From contig JAFUGY010000136.1 of assembly GCA_017469115.1 (NCBI GenBank), forward strand, positions 1 to 43,909: a DNA stretch of 43,909 nucleotides, written 5' to 3'. This DNA is from Oscillospiraceae bacterium. Lineage in GTDB: Bacteria > Bacillota > Clostridia > Oscillospirales > Oscillospiraceae. Positions 16,189-24,233 of this stretch are shown here, in pieces. How positions within the stretch are numbered: position 1 is the first letter of the stretch; every line of letters begins with the position of its first letter. Below the pieces are notes generated by a model. That model was not told where the DNA came from and made no database searches. It saw only the letters and a list, made by a program, of their open reading frames with translations. A program made the translations under genes and the position numbers.

Positions 16189-17013
16189 CTATTTTGCCAC
16201 GGAATACACGTCTTCCCGCAGGCAGTGAAAAGTCGGCAGCTGGGCACGGATTACATCCGTCTGCTCCAGGTCAATGTCCGCATAGAGGATCTGTTCTTTT
16301 TCTTCACACTCTGCGATCACCGTCCCGAACGGATCTACAAACATCGAATGTCCCCAGCACTGATAAGAGAACTTCTCATCCCTCGCAGCAGCCGCTCCGG
16401 CGAAAAACACCTCATTGTCCACCGCCCGCATCCGAAGGGAAAGTTCCCAGTGGGCAGGGCCTGTTTTCATGTTGAACTGCGCAGGCAGAAAAATCATTCT
16501 GGCGCCTCGCTTTGCCATCGCGCGAAACAACTCCGGAAACCTTACATCGAAGCAAACCGCCACGCCAAAACGCCCGAACTTTGTGTCAAATACCGTGATG
16601 TCTTTGCCTGGTGTAAAAGTGTTGGATTCTTTAAACCGCATCCCGGGGAGATCCACATCGAAGAGATGCACTTTTCTGTGTCTGGCAATCTGTTCCCCCT
16701 TTTCATCGAAGACAAAACTCGTGTTGTATAACCTGTTTTCCTCGATCTCGGGGATGGATCCGCCGATGAGCACAATCTTGTTTTCTCTCGCCCATCTTGC
16801 CATTTCCCGCACGCTGTCTGTATGTCCTTTGGCGGCAAACTGCTTAAAATATGCTCCGGAATACGGGCAGTTGAACATCTCGGGCAAGCAAACAACTTGG
16901 GCGCCGTTTGCCGCCGCTTCCTTCACCATGTTTTCGGCTTTTTCCATCGTTTGGGTCTGGTCAAGCTCCGTCAGAATCTGACAGATTGCCGCACGAAACC
17001 GTTGATTTTCCAT
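16189..17013 (-). CDS. Carbon-nitrogen hydrolase, omega-amidase (Nit2)-like
   Basis: A nitrilase-superfamily amidase, 274 aa. The Glu-Lys-Cys triad is visible as E45 (LPEMFNCPY), K114 (RKVHLFD) and C154 (VCFDVRFPE). The sequence around MRFKESNTFTPG and HWELSLRMRAVDN resembles Nit2/omega-amidases, which hydrolyse alpha-ketoglutaramate and ketosuccinamate in metabolite repair; a different short-chain amide cannot be excluded. It is the last gene of a possible minus-strand transcript behind hflK-hflC, 32 bases after hflC. Confidence 0.88.
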   Translation of the reverse strand: MENQRFRAAICQILTELDQTQTMEKAENMVKEAAANGAQVVCLPEMFNCPYSGAYFKQFAAKGHTDSVREMARWARENKIVLIGGSIPEIEENRLYNTSFVFDEKGEQIARHRKVHLFDVDLPGMRFKESNTFTPGKDITVFDTKFGRFGVAVCFDVRFPELFRAMAKRGARMIFLPAQFNMKTGPAHWELSLRMRAVDNEVFFAGAAAARDEKFSYQCWGHSMFVDPFGTVIAECEEKEQILYADIDLEQTDVIRAQLPTFHCLREDVYSVAK

Positions 17014-17045
17014 TCTGTTTCCCTCTTCTGCCCGCTTCTGTCTGA

Positions 17046-17927
17046 TCAGTAAAACAGTTTGGCAATCGGGCTGTCGGCGTCTAAAATAAGCGTCTTCTCT
17101 GCGCCTGTCATCGATTCTTTCAATGCATCCAGCGCAATCATAAAGGTGTAAAACTCCGCTTCATCTTCCTCGTCATAGACATCCGCCAGAATACGCATGT
17201 ATTCCGCATCCCCTTCGGCACGCAGTTCAGCAGCCTGTGCATTTGCCTCTGAAAGAGTAATCATCACTTTCTTGTCCGCCTCATTGCGAATGCGTTTTGC
17301 TTCTGCATTTCCTTCTGCCGTGTAGGAGGCTGCAATATTGTTGCGTTCCGAAATCATACGGGTATATACCGCGTCTTTGTTATCATCCGGAAGATCCAGT
17401 GTCTTTGTTTCTACCGCGAGAATTTCAATGCCGTAACGGTCGAAGTTGTTGCCGATATTCTCCATAACCAGTTTTACGACCCGTCCGTCACGCCCGGAGA
17501 TAATGGTCTCCTGCTTCTGGGAAGAAATAACCGTTTTCAAAGCATTATAGATAATGGCGTTAATACGGCTTTCCGCATTGGCAATGCTACCCGAAAGCGA
17601 TTCGATAAACAGTCTCGGATCGCTGATACGCCACAGTGCAAACGAATCCAGCACCATCGAATGTTTATCTCCCGTAATAACGTCACTGATGGGGAGGTCA
17701 TACAGCAGTTCGGTCTTCGGCAGCGTCGATACCGACTGTATAAACGGCATCTTAAAGTAAAGCCCGGGCTGATCTCTTACGCTGTTTACCGCTCCGAACT
17801 GCCACACAATGCCATATTCATTCTGATGCACCACATACATGCATCCGAAAAGGATCAGCAGAATCACAATCACCGCAGCTGCAATCAGAACCTTTTGTAA
17901 CGACTTCTTTCCGTTTGCAAATTTCAT
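17046..17927 (-). CDS. hflC: FtsH protease modulator HflC (SPFH/band 7)
   Basis: A 293-aa membrane-anchored SPFH protein. It has an N-terminal transmembrane segment (about 11-31), then the band 7 domain (HQNEYGIVWQFGAV to about 210) and an Ala/Glu-rich coiled coil with the NIAASYTAEGNAEAKRIRNEAD segment. With HflK it forms large membrane cages that modulate the quality-control protease FtsH. Its start overlaps the hflK stop by four bases. No ftsH is in the window. Confidence 0.9.
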   Translation of the reverse strand: MKFANGKKSLQKVLIAAAVIVILLILFGCMYVVHQNEYGIVWQFGAVNSVRDQPGLYFKMPFIQSVSTLPKTELLYDLPISDVITGDKHSMVLDSFALWRISDPRLFIESLSGSIANAESRINAIIYNALKTVISSQKQETIISGRDGRVVKLVMENIGNNFDRYGIEILAVETKTLDLPDDNKDAVYTRMISERNNIAASYTAEGNAEAKRIRNEADKKVMITLSEANAQAAELRAEGDAEYMRILADVYDEEDEAEFYTFMIALDALKESMTGAEKTLILDADSPIAKLFY

Positions 17928-18937
17928 TGCTGTCCGTCCTCCTTTCCGGTCTGTACAAAATCATCCAACGGCAGAACCGTCGTCATTTCTGTGCCGTCCT
18001 TGCCGGTAATGATAATCTTCATTCCCGGGAAGATATCCGAAACCGTCTCATAGAAAAGGCGCTGTTTCGTGATTTCGGGATATTTGGAGTATTCCTCATA
18101 CAGCTTCTGGAATCTCGAAGCCTGTCCGTTGGCTTCATTGATGCGGGAGGTTTTATAGGCTTCCGCTTTCTGCAGCACTTCGTCTGCATCGGCCTGTGCC
18201 GCCGGCAGGACCTCATTGGCGTACTTGTTGGCGTTGTTGGTTGCCGTCTCAGCATCCTGCTTCGCCGTTTCCACCGCTTTAAAGGCTTCCTGAACCTTGG
18301 CTGTGGGCGGTTCCGCATCCTGAATGGTGATATTCACCAGCGTAATGCCCAGATCCTCTGCCTCCAGCCGGGCAAGAATTTTGTCCTTGATGGCCGCCTG
18401 AATCTCACTCTTCCCTGTTGTGATAACGTCATCCACTTTGTAAAGGCCGATGGTATCACGGATATACGACTGGCATAGCATCTTCAGAATCCCGACGGGA
18501 TCTGCCGAGCTGTAAAGGTACTTTACCGGGTCCGTCACGCGGTATTCCACATAAAAGTCAACATTGACGAAGTTATAGTCCACCGTAATCATGACCGACT
18601 CTGTAGGGATGGAATTTCCCGTCCGTAAATCATATCCGATGGAAAAGCCCTTGGTGGCCTTGGAAACAAGCCTTTTCTGCTGAATAAACGGCCACTTGAA
18701 TTTCAGTCCCGGTGTTGACACAACCGATGGCTTCCCCAGTGTTGTGATTACCGCGTATTCGTCCTCTGCCAATTCATAAAAAGAATTGAAAAACATCGAA
18801 GCAATCACCAACACGATCACCACAATCGGGATAATCGACGCACGAAACCGAAAAGGCGGTTTCTTCGGCTTTTCCCGTCGCGGCTGTTGCTGCGGCTCCG
18901 GGTCAGGCCGCTTCCAGCTGTATTCGTTAGGATCCAT
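17924..18937 (-). CDS. hflK: FtsH protease modulator HflK (SPFH/band 7)
   Basis: A 337-aa partner of HflC. A Pro/Gln/Arg-rich cytosolic N terminus (MDPNEYSWKRPDPEPQQQP) precedes one membrane helix (about 35-52), the SPFH domain (ELAEDEYAVITTLGKP) and a long coiled coil with the family motif TVQDAEPP-like ITIQDAEPPTAKVQEAF. The four-base overlap with hflC and the shared architecture make the pair certain. AAGGGAAG precedes the ATG. In the 124 bases upstream (18,938-19,061) only a short GTTTCC/GGAAAC hairpin is visible. Confidence 0.9.
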   Translation of the reverse strand: MDPNEYSWKRPDPEPQQQPRREKPKKPPFRFRASIIPIVVIVLVIASMFFNSFYELAEDEYAVITTLGKPSVVSTPGLKFKWPFIQQKRLVSKATKGFSIGYDLRTGNSIPTESVMITVDYNFVNVDFYVEYRVTDPVKYLYSSADPVGILKMLCQSYIRDTIGLYKVDDVITTGKSEIQAAIKDKILARLEAEDLGITLVNITIQDAEPPTAKVQEAFKAVETAKQDAETATNNANKYANEVLPAAQADADEVLQKAEAYKTSRINEANGQASRFQKLYEEYSKYPEITKQRLFYETVSDIFPGMKIIITGKDGTEMTTVLPLDDFVQTGKEDGQQ

Positions 18938-19061
18938 AGTACTTCTTCCCTTCTTTCTTTATGATTTACCGGGCAGTTTCTTCCCCCCGGTAGGATGTTA
19001 CAGTTTCCCCACGGAAACACTGATCAAATCGAATTGCACAGAATGGCGAGCAGCGATTGAT

Positions 19062-19901
19062 TCAGCCTTTCCCTAAATACTCTTCCAGCGTCACGCCGGC
19101 TTTCGTAATCTCCTTTGCCACCGAAAGCCCAACGTACCGATAATGCCATGGCTCATAGATAATCCCCGTTTGTTCTTCTGTACCGTCCGGGAATCTTAAG
19201 ATGAATCCGTATTCGCTGCAATGTTCCATCAGCCAGCGTTGTGCCGGGGACCATTGCTGTGTCCAGTCAAGGTTCGGGTTGTTGACATCCAGAATATCCA
19301 TCGCCAGTCCGAGCTGATGCTCACTCGTCCCCGGTACGGCAACTTCCTTTGCCGCCTCAGCCGGTGCTTCTTCCTCGGAAAAGCCGTTGGCCCGTACTCT
19401 CAGAACTTTATCGTCGAAAAGCCCCTGCTGGTATTCCATCGTCCTGTAACCGGAAATCGGCACCGCAATTATGCCCTCTTTCTTTGCATCAGCCAGCATA
19501 TGCGCAAGCGGTCCGGCTGCACGCTCATCAAAATACATTCCGTCGCCGATTTCAACCACATGCGGCTCATATTCTTCCGGCAGCATATTCCACGGGTTTA
19601 CAAGCATCAGCAGTTCCTCCCGGTTCCGTGCCAGAAAAGCATCCTTTGCCGAAATGCGCTGCGCTTCTTCTTCCTCTTCTGCCTCTGCTTTTGCTTTCAT
19701 TATGGCCGCCCGTCGGGCATCTGTCGTCCGTCGGATGGCAAGCTCCATGCGGTTCTTTGCCAGTTCCGCCTCCAAAGCTTCTTTTTCCGCTTCAGCTGCC
19801 CGCATCCAGGCTGCGCCGAACAGGAGCCCCAATGAAATCAGCAGCAGGAGCGAAAACCAAAGCAGAACTCCTGCTTTTCTTTTTCTCTTTCTTTCTGCCA
19901 T
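19062..19901 (-). CDS. D-alanyl-D-alanine carboxypeptidase, VanY/M15B type
   Basis: A 279-aa membrane-anchored zinc peptidase acting outside the cell on peptidoglycan stem peptides. A basic N terminus and one helix (11-33) lead to a charged Ala/Glu-rich coiled coil (about 34-90). The M15 domain follows with SGYR (R153), S-E-H195-QLGLAMD202 and EPWH253YRYVG, the zinc ligands and catalytic residues of the family. Its start shares one base with the end of the plsY-like gene, indicating an operon with der. Confidence 0.92.
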   Translation of the reverse strand: MAERKRKRKAGVLLWFSLLLLISLGLLFGAAWMRAAEAEKEALEAELAKNRMELAIRRTTDARRAAIMKAKAEAEEEEEAQRISAKDAFLARNREELLMLVNPWNMLPEEYEPHVVEIGDGMYFDERAAGPLAHMLADAKKEGIIAVPISGYRTMEYQQGLFDDKVLRVRANGFSEEEAPAEAAKEVAVPGTSEHQLGLAMDILDVNNPNLDWTQQWSPAQRWLMEHCSEYGFILRFPDGTEEQTGIIYEPWHYRYVGLSVAKEITKAGVTLEEYLGKG

Positions 19902-20551
19902 CAGAATTTATTGTCAAATTTATAGGTCAGATCGATTTTTGCAAGGTCGATCTTTGTTTCAGTTCCTTCACTGATTCTTTTCAGTGCCGGCAGATTGTGC
20001 ACCAGCACGGCAAGCCCCGTAAACAGCAGAAGGAGAATGCAAAGTCTGTCCTCCAGAATCAGAAAGGCTGCCGCCATTACCACGAGGCCGCTCGCCATCG
20101 CCGAGAGAGAAACATATTTTGTCACAAACAGCACGCCGACCACCACAATCACCAGCACAATACCCAGGGATTTGTCCGCAAACAGCGCTGTTATAATCAG
20201 CGGCATAATGGCATGGCTTCCCCGTAATCTGTAATAGACAGGCCACGATCGTCCCATCACCACACAGAACCCTGCAAAAGCTCTCCCAACCTCTGCATGC
20301 CCTTTGATTCCCAGCAGAACACCTCCGATAATAATCGGGATAATGTCCTTGATGGCCTCCACAAGCAGCAGCACCAGTGCCCCTTTGATCCCGTATACTC
20401 TGCGGAAATTGGTCAGCCAGTCATTTCCTCTCCCGAGTCGCCGCAGATTGTAACGGAATATAAAGTTGGAAGCGAGTACAAGCGTGCTCATACTGCCAAG
20501 CAAATAGGCAATTGCTGCCGTCGGCAGAAGCAGCAGCCAGTAAACAATCAT
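19901..20551 (-). CDS. PlsY-like glycerol-3-phosphate acyltransferase with degenerate motifs
   Basis: A 216-aa protein with about seven membrane helices, in the position after der where Clostridia keep plsY. PlsY transfers acyl groups from acyl-phosphate to glycerol-3-phosphate. The overall fold and landmarks are recognisable (LLGSMSTLVL, GNDWLTNFRRVYGIKGAL, GRSWPVYY). However, the usual SGNIGATN-like loop reads GRGNDWLTN and the GH...FKGGKG loop reads GRSWPVYYRLRGSHA. The conserved glycines, lysine and histidine are therefore lost, and enzymatic activity is doubtful. Alternatives are a regulatory paralogue or an enzyme with altered substrate. It overlaps der by four bases. Confidence 0.7.
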   Translation of the reverse strand: MIVYWLLLLPTAAIAYLLGSMSTLVLASNFIFRYNLRRLGRGNDWLTNFRRVYGIKGALVLLLVEAIKDIIPIIIGGVLLGIKGHAEVGRAFAGFCVVMGRSWPVYYRLRGSHAIMPLIITALFADKSLGIVLVIVVVGVLFVTKYVSLSAMASGLVVMAAAFLILEDRLCILLLLFTGLAVLVHNLPALKRISEGTETKIDLAKIDLTYKFDNKF

Positions 20552-21873
20552 TCCGTGTCTCCTTTCTGCCGGATCATCATGCGGATGGGTGTTCCTTCCA
20601 GCCCGAAGACCGAGCGGATCTGATTTTCCAGATACCGTTGATAGGAAAAATGGAACAAATCTCTTCTGTTGCAGAATATCACAAAGCTCGGCGGGCGTAC
20701 TCCCGTCTGCGTCATATAATAAATCTTCAACCGGCGGCCTTTGTCCGTCGGCGGCTGAACGCGCATTTGGGCATCAGTCAGCACATCGTTGAGCATTCCT
20801 GTTGTAATGCGCATGCTGGTCTGGTCATTGACAAAATTAATCAGCTCAAAAATCCGGTCGATTCTCTGTCCCGTCAGTGCAGAAATAAACAGGATGGGAG
20901 CATAACTCATAAAGGAGAGGTCCCGCATGATGTCTTTTCGCATCTTTTCCATGGTGCCGGTCTCTTTCTCCACAAGATCCCACTTGTTCACCACAACAAT
21001 CGATGCTTTTCCTGCCTCGTGAGCAAGGCCTGCAATCTTGGTGTCCTGCTCGGTTACGCCGTCACGTGCATCTATCAGGATCAGGCAAACATCCGCCCGT
21101 TCAATGGCGAGCTGCGCGCGCATCACCGAAAAGCGCTCTACCCGTTCCTCTACCTTGCTTTTCCGCCGGATTCCGGCCGTATCGATCAAAAGATACTTGC
21201 CGTACTGGTTTTCAAATTCAGAGTCTACCGCATCTCTCGTCGTCCCGGCTTCATCGCTGACGATTACGCGCTTTTCTCCCAGAATCCGGTTGATCAGAGA
21301 GGATTTTCCAACATTCGGTTTCCCGATTACCGCAACCTTAATGCGGTCCTCTTCCTCTTCGGCTTCTTCCTCCTCGGGGAAGTACTTCAGGCATTCATCC
21401 AGAATATCTCCCGTGCCGTGACCGTGTACCGCCGAACAGGGAATCGGATCTCCCAGCCCCAGCGAATAAAACTCATACACCGCCGGGTCTGTCTGCCCGG
21501 TGGAATCCGCCTTATTCACTGCCAGCACCACCGGCTTTCCGGCTTTCAGTAGCATTGTCGCCACTTCTTCATCTGCTGCCGTGACACCGGTGCGGATATC
21601 CGTCACAAACACAATCACCGTCGCTGCATCAATAGCAATCTGCGCCTGCTCCCGCATAAAAGCAAGAATCTCGCTGTCGGTGTTCGGTTCAATTCCTCCG
21701 GTGTCCACCACATCAAATGTCCGTCCTGCCCACTCACACGGCGCGTAAAGCCTGTCACGTGTCACTCCCGGTGTATCTTCCACAATAGAAAGCCTCTGTC
21801 CCACCAGCCTGTTAAATAACAGCGATTTTCCGACATTCGGTCTTCCTACAATTGCAACCAATGGTCTTTTCAT
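20548..21873 (-). CDS. der: Ribosome biogenesis GTPase Der (EngA)
   Basis: An essential GTPase of 50S subunit assembly, 441 aa. It has two tandem G domains (GRPNVGKS near residue 9 and GKPNVGKS near residue 185), the DTPGVTRDR and DTAGIR switches, NKAD and NKWD specificity motifs, and a C-terminal KH-like domain. The start is the ATG at 21873 (MKRPLVAIVGRP), preceded by AGAGGT; the frame extends 21 codons further but with no homology. It lies in the order DUF512 protein - der - plsY-like, typical of Clostridia. Confidence 0.96.
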   Translation of the reverse strand: MKRPLVAIVGRPNVGKSLLFNRLVGQRLSIVEDTPGVTRDRLYAPCEWAGRTFDVVDTGGIEPNTDSEILAFMREQAQIAIDAATVIVFVTDIRTGVTAADEEVATMLLKAGKPVVLAVNKADSTGQTDPAVYEFYSLGLGDPIPCSAVHGHGTGDILDECLKYFPEEEEAEEEEDRIKVAVIGKPNVGKSSLINRILGEKRVIVSDEAGTTRDAVDSEFENQYGKYLLIDTAGIRRKSKVEERVERFSVMRAQLAIERADVCLILIDARDGVTEQDTKIAGLAHEAGKASIVVVNKWDLVEKETGTMEKMRKDIMRDLSFMSYAPILFISALTGQRIDRIFELINFVNDQTSMRITTGMLNDVLTDAQMRVQPPTDKGRRLKIYYMTQTGVRPPSFVIFCNRRDLFHFSYQRYLENQIRSVFGLEGTPIRMMIRQKGDTE

Positions 21874-21941
21874 TCTTACCTCTGTTTTCTTCTTTTCCAA
21901 ACCCATTATCTCGTAATTCAATTCGTTTTCAGGCACTTATA

Positions 21942-21981
21942 CCTTGTACCCTATCCCCTGTATCCTGTATCCTGTCCCCTA
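21942..21981. repeat. Short tandem repeat between der and the DUF512 gene
   Basis: About 40 bases made of imperfect 7-base units CCTGTAT/CCTGTCC/CTTGTAC. The repeat runs into the DUF512 stop codon. No function is visible. Confidence 0.7.
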
Positions 21982-23349
21982 ATCGTTATAACGGTAAAAC
22001 TCTTCCTCTGTTTCCTTCCGCTTTGCCTCGGGCAAATCCGGCAAAGCTTCTCCCGACATCGCGTCCCACAGTGCAAATCCGTCCTGTTCAATCGGATAAA
22101 TCGGCACGCCCAATGCTTCTGAGGCTTGTTTCAGCGTCACATCATCGAGGAAGTCCCGTTCTTCCCGCCTGATCATGTTGTGTGAAATCAGCAGCCGGTC
22201 TCCCAAATCTTTTCCCTTTAATTGCGCAATCAGATCCTGTCCCGTGATGAGCCCCGCCACATCGATACTCCTCCCGAAAAAGTCATTGGCAATGGGATAA
22301 ACCTGGCCTTTTATTGTATCATATTCTGCCTGTGCATTGCAAACCAGCTTTTGAAAAAAAGGTGCTGCCGCAACGCCTGTTGCAATGGAGAACCGTTGTA
22401 TCTGTTCCGGTGCATCTGCCAGTTTCAGTGCTGATGAAAACTCTGTTTCCATCAGCCTCAGCATTCCTACGCCGTTTTCCAGCTGGGTATAATCTTCATA
22501 AAAGGAATCTTCCGGAATCTCTCTTCCGCATTTCAGGTAAAGCTCGTCTCCGCAGAAGAAGATTCTGCTTCCGTACCGTGCCAGGCATTCCTCTCCGAAC
22601 GCGGTAACCTCGTCTATGGTTTTCTCTGCCAGAGCCGGGGTAAACGGTGTGAGCGGATAAAGCCCTTCCCGGTACTTCGTAAGTCCCACCGGTACAATCG
22701 AAACGCTGTTCACATGCGGATACATCTCAGCGAGATCCTGCATGGTCCGCATCAGTTCTTCCCCATCATTCAGCCCGGGGCAGCACACGATCTGACAGTT
22801 CATCTGAATTCCGCCGGAGGCAAACCGACGCATGATTTCCAGTCCTCGTCCGGCATGTGGGTTGCGCAGCATTTTGCACCGCAGTTCCGGATCCGTCGTA
22901 TGCACCGAAACGTTCACCGGGCTGACATGCAGATCAATAATCCGCTGCACCTCCCGGTCAGACAAATTCGTCAGTGTGATGTAATTGCCCAGCAGAAAAC
23001 TCAGCCGAGCATCATCATCCTTGAAATACATGGTTGGCCGCATCCCCGTCGGAAGCTGGTCGATAAAACAGAACACACAGTTGTTCGCGCATGACCGAGG
23101 TGCATCCATCAGATAGCTCTCAAAATCCAGCCCGAGATCTCCGCCCTCTTGCTTCTCCACGTGAAGAGAATATCTGCTTCCGTCTTCCCGCTGCAGTTCA
23201 AGGTGTAAATGCCTGTCATAAGCATAAAATTTATAATCCAGCACATCTACGATCTTGTTTCCGTTGATGGCGAGCAGGCAATCCCCGATCGAAGCTCTCC
23301 CCTGCAGAGGCGATCCCTCATCTATTTTCTTTATCTTATTATTCTTCAT
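21979..23349 (-). CDS. DUF512 radical SAM protein with PDZ-like domain
   Basis: A 456-aa protein in three parts. An N-terminal PDZ-like domain (residues 1-75; GSPLQGRASIGDCLLAINGN) is followed by a radical SAM-like core with C87, C91 and C94 in CANNCVFC, then a DUF512 C-terminal domain ending about residue 450. The family is conserved in Clostridia next to der and is of unknown function. The only good AAGGAGG upstream is paired inside a hairpin 26 bases or more from the ATG, so translation initiation is unusual. Confidence 0.88.
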   Translation of the reverse strand: MKNNKIKKIDEGSPLQGRASIGDCLLAINGNKIVDVLDYKFYAYDRHLHLELQREDGSRYSLHVEKQEGGDLGLDFESYLMDAPRSCANNCVFCFIDQLPTGMRPTMYFKDDDARLSFLLGNYITLTNLSDREVQRIIDLHVSPVNVSVHTTDPELRCKMLRNPHAGRGLEIMRRFASGGIQMNCQIVCCPGLNDGEELMRTMQDLAEMYPHVNSVSIVPVGLTKYREGLYPLTPFTPALAEKTIDEVTAFGEECLARYGSRIFFCGDELYLKCGREIPEDSFYEDYTQLENGVGMLRLMETEFSSALKLADAPEQIQRFSIATGVAAAPFFQKLVCNAQAEYDTIKGQVYPIANDFFGRSIDVAGLITGQDLIAQLKGKDLGDRLLISHNMIRREERDFLDDVTLKQASEALGVPIYPIEQDGFALWDAMSGEALPDLPEAKRKETEEEFYRYND

Positions 23350-23360
23350 AAAAAAGCAAA

Positions 23361-23386
23361 AAGGAGGAGACTCTCATCTCCTCCTT
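23361..23386 (-). terminator. Hairpin between rpmF and the DUF512 gene
   Basis: AAGGAGGAGA (23361-23370), loop CTCTCA, TCTCCTCCTT (23377-23386): a perfect 10-bp stem. On the minus strand it is followed by TTTTTGCTTTTTT and then directly by the DUF512 ATG. It can terminate the yceD-rpmF transcript; it also pairs a consensus Shine-Dalgarno with an anti-Shine-Dalgarno. Confidence 0.8.
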
Positions 23387-23394
23387 ACTCTTGC

Positions 23395-23580
23395 TTACTC
23401 CTCTTCGACGGTCAGGACCTGACGGCTGTTGTACTTGCCGCAAGCCTTGCACACACGGTGTGGCATTACGAAAGCACCGCAGTTGGGGCACTTTACGAGA
23501 GCCGGAGCCGTGAGCTTCCAGGTAGAAGATCTTCTCTTATCTCTTCTCTGTCTTGATACTTTTCCCTTCGGGACTGCCAT
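23395..23580 (-). CDS. rpmF: 50S ribosomal protein L32
   Basis: A 61-aa zinc-ribbon ribosomal protein: MAVPKGKVSRQRRDKRRS, then CPNCG and, after HRV, CKACGKY, the four zinc cysteines. The length and start are typical. It follows yceD by 45 bases in the widely conserved yceD-rpmF pair. Confidence 0.97.
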   Translation of the reverse strand: MAVPKGKVSRQRRDKRRSSTWKLTAPALVKCPNCGAFVMPHRVCKACGKYNSRQVLTVEEE

Positions 23581-23625
23581 ATTGACACCTCCTGCATTCC
23601 AGCTGTTTTGAGCAGCTCGTATTTT

Positions 23626-24117
23626 TTATTTATCCAAAAGCTGCTCAAGTACAGCAAATCTTGGATCAGGTTCTTTTCGGCACCCACATGCGCCGAGATT
23701 CAGGTTTTTACCGCAGATCGGGCACAGGCCTTTGCACGTTTCCGAGCAAAGAACCTTCATGTCCATATCCATAATAAAGCAGGATCCCAGAACTTCATCC
23801 AGATCTACTGCATCACCTTTCAGTGCAAACAAATCCGGATTCTCTTCCGATTCTTCCTCTGCCAGAACAACATCCACCTTCGTGTTCTTTGTTCTCTCAA
23901 AGGCAGTGCCGCATCTGTCGCAGATGCACACCATCTCGGCTCTGATCTCGCCCTCCATCCGGAGGATTCCCGCTTCATTAAATACGCGGCCTTGTGCTGT
24001 GGGCTTTTGCTTATAAGCCCGAATGGAAGGAAACTCAAGATTATCTCCGTTGAGCTCACATTCAAAAGGAATCGAAGCTCCCGGTACTTCTATGATTTTT
24101 CTTACATCAAGCTGCAT
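23626..24117 (-). CDS. YceD/DUF177 family protein
   Basis: A 163-aa protein of the YceD (DUF177) family, almost always next to rpmF and linked to 23S rRNA accumulation. It has CDRCG in the middle and a C-terminal Cys cluster (CSETCKGLCPICGKNL), suggesting zinc binding. I chose the ATG at 24117 (MQLDVRKI), which has AAGGAGCG upstream; the longer frame crosses the promoter. Confidence 0.9.
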   Translation of the reverse strand: MQLDVRKIIEVPGASIPFECELNGDNLEFPSIRAYKQKPTAQGRVFNEAGILRMEGEIRAEMVCICDRCGTAFERTKNTKVDVVLAEEESEENPDLFALKGDAVDLDEVLGSCFIMDMDMKVLCSETCKGLCPICGKNLNLGACGCRKEPDPRFAVLEQLLDK

Positions 24118-24145
24118 AAACCGCTCCTTGCACAATCGCCTTGAT

Positions 24146-24174
24146 ATTATAATAGCCGAAAGCCCACTTGTCAA
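24146..24174 (-). promoter_or_regulatory. Promoter of yceD-rpmF
   Basis: Minus-strand TTGACA (24174-24169), a 17-base spacer and TATAAT (24151-24146), both perfect hexamers, 29 bases before the yceD start. Its -35 overlaps the -35 of the divergent promoter. Confidence 0.9.
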
Positions 24175-24196
24175 CACAAATTTTGCGTAGTATAAT
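24168..24196 (+). promoter_or_regulatory. Promoter of the RluA-type gene
   Basis: TTGTCA (24168-24173), a 17-base spacer and TATAAT (24191-24196). The -35 hexamer is the same DNA, read on the other strand, as that of the yceD promoter. Confidence 0.88.
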
Positions 24197-24233
24197 CCAA
24201 AAAACAAAAGTTTTTTGAAAACGAGGTTATTTT

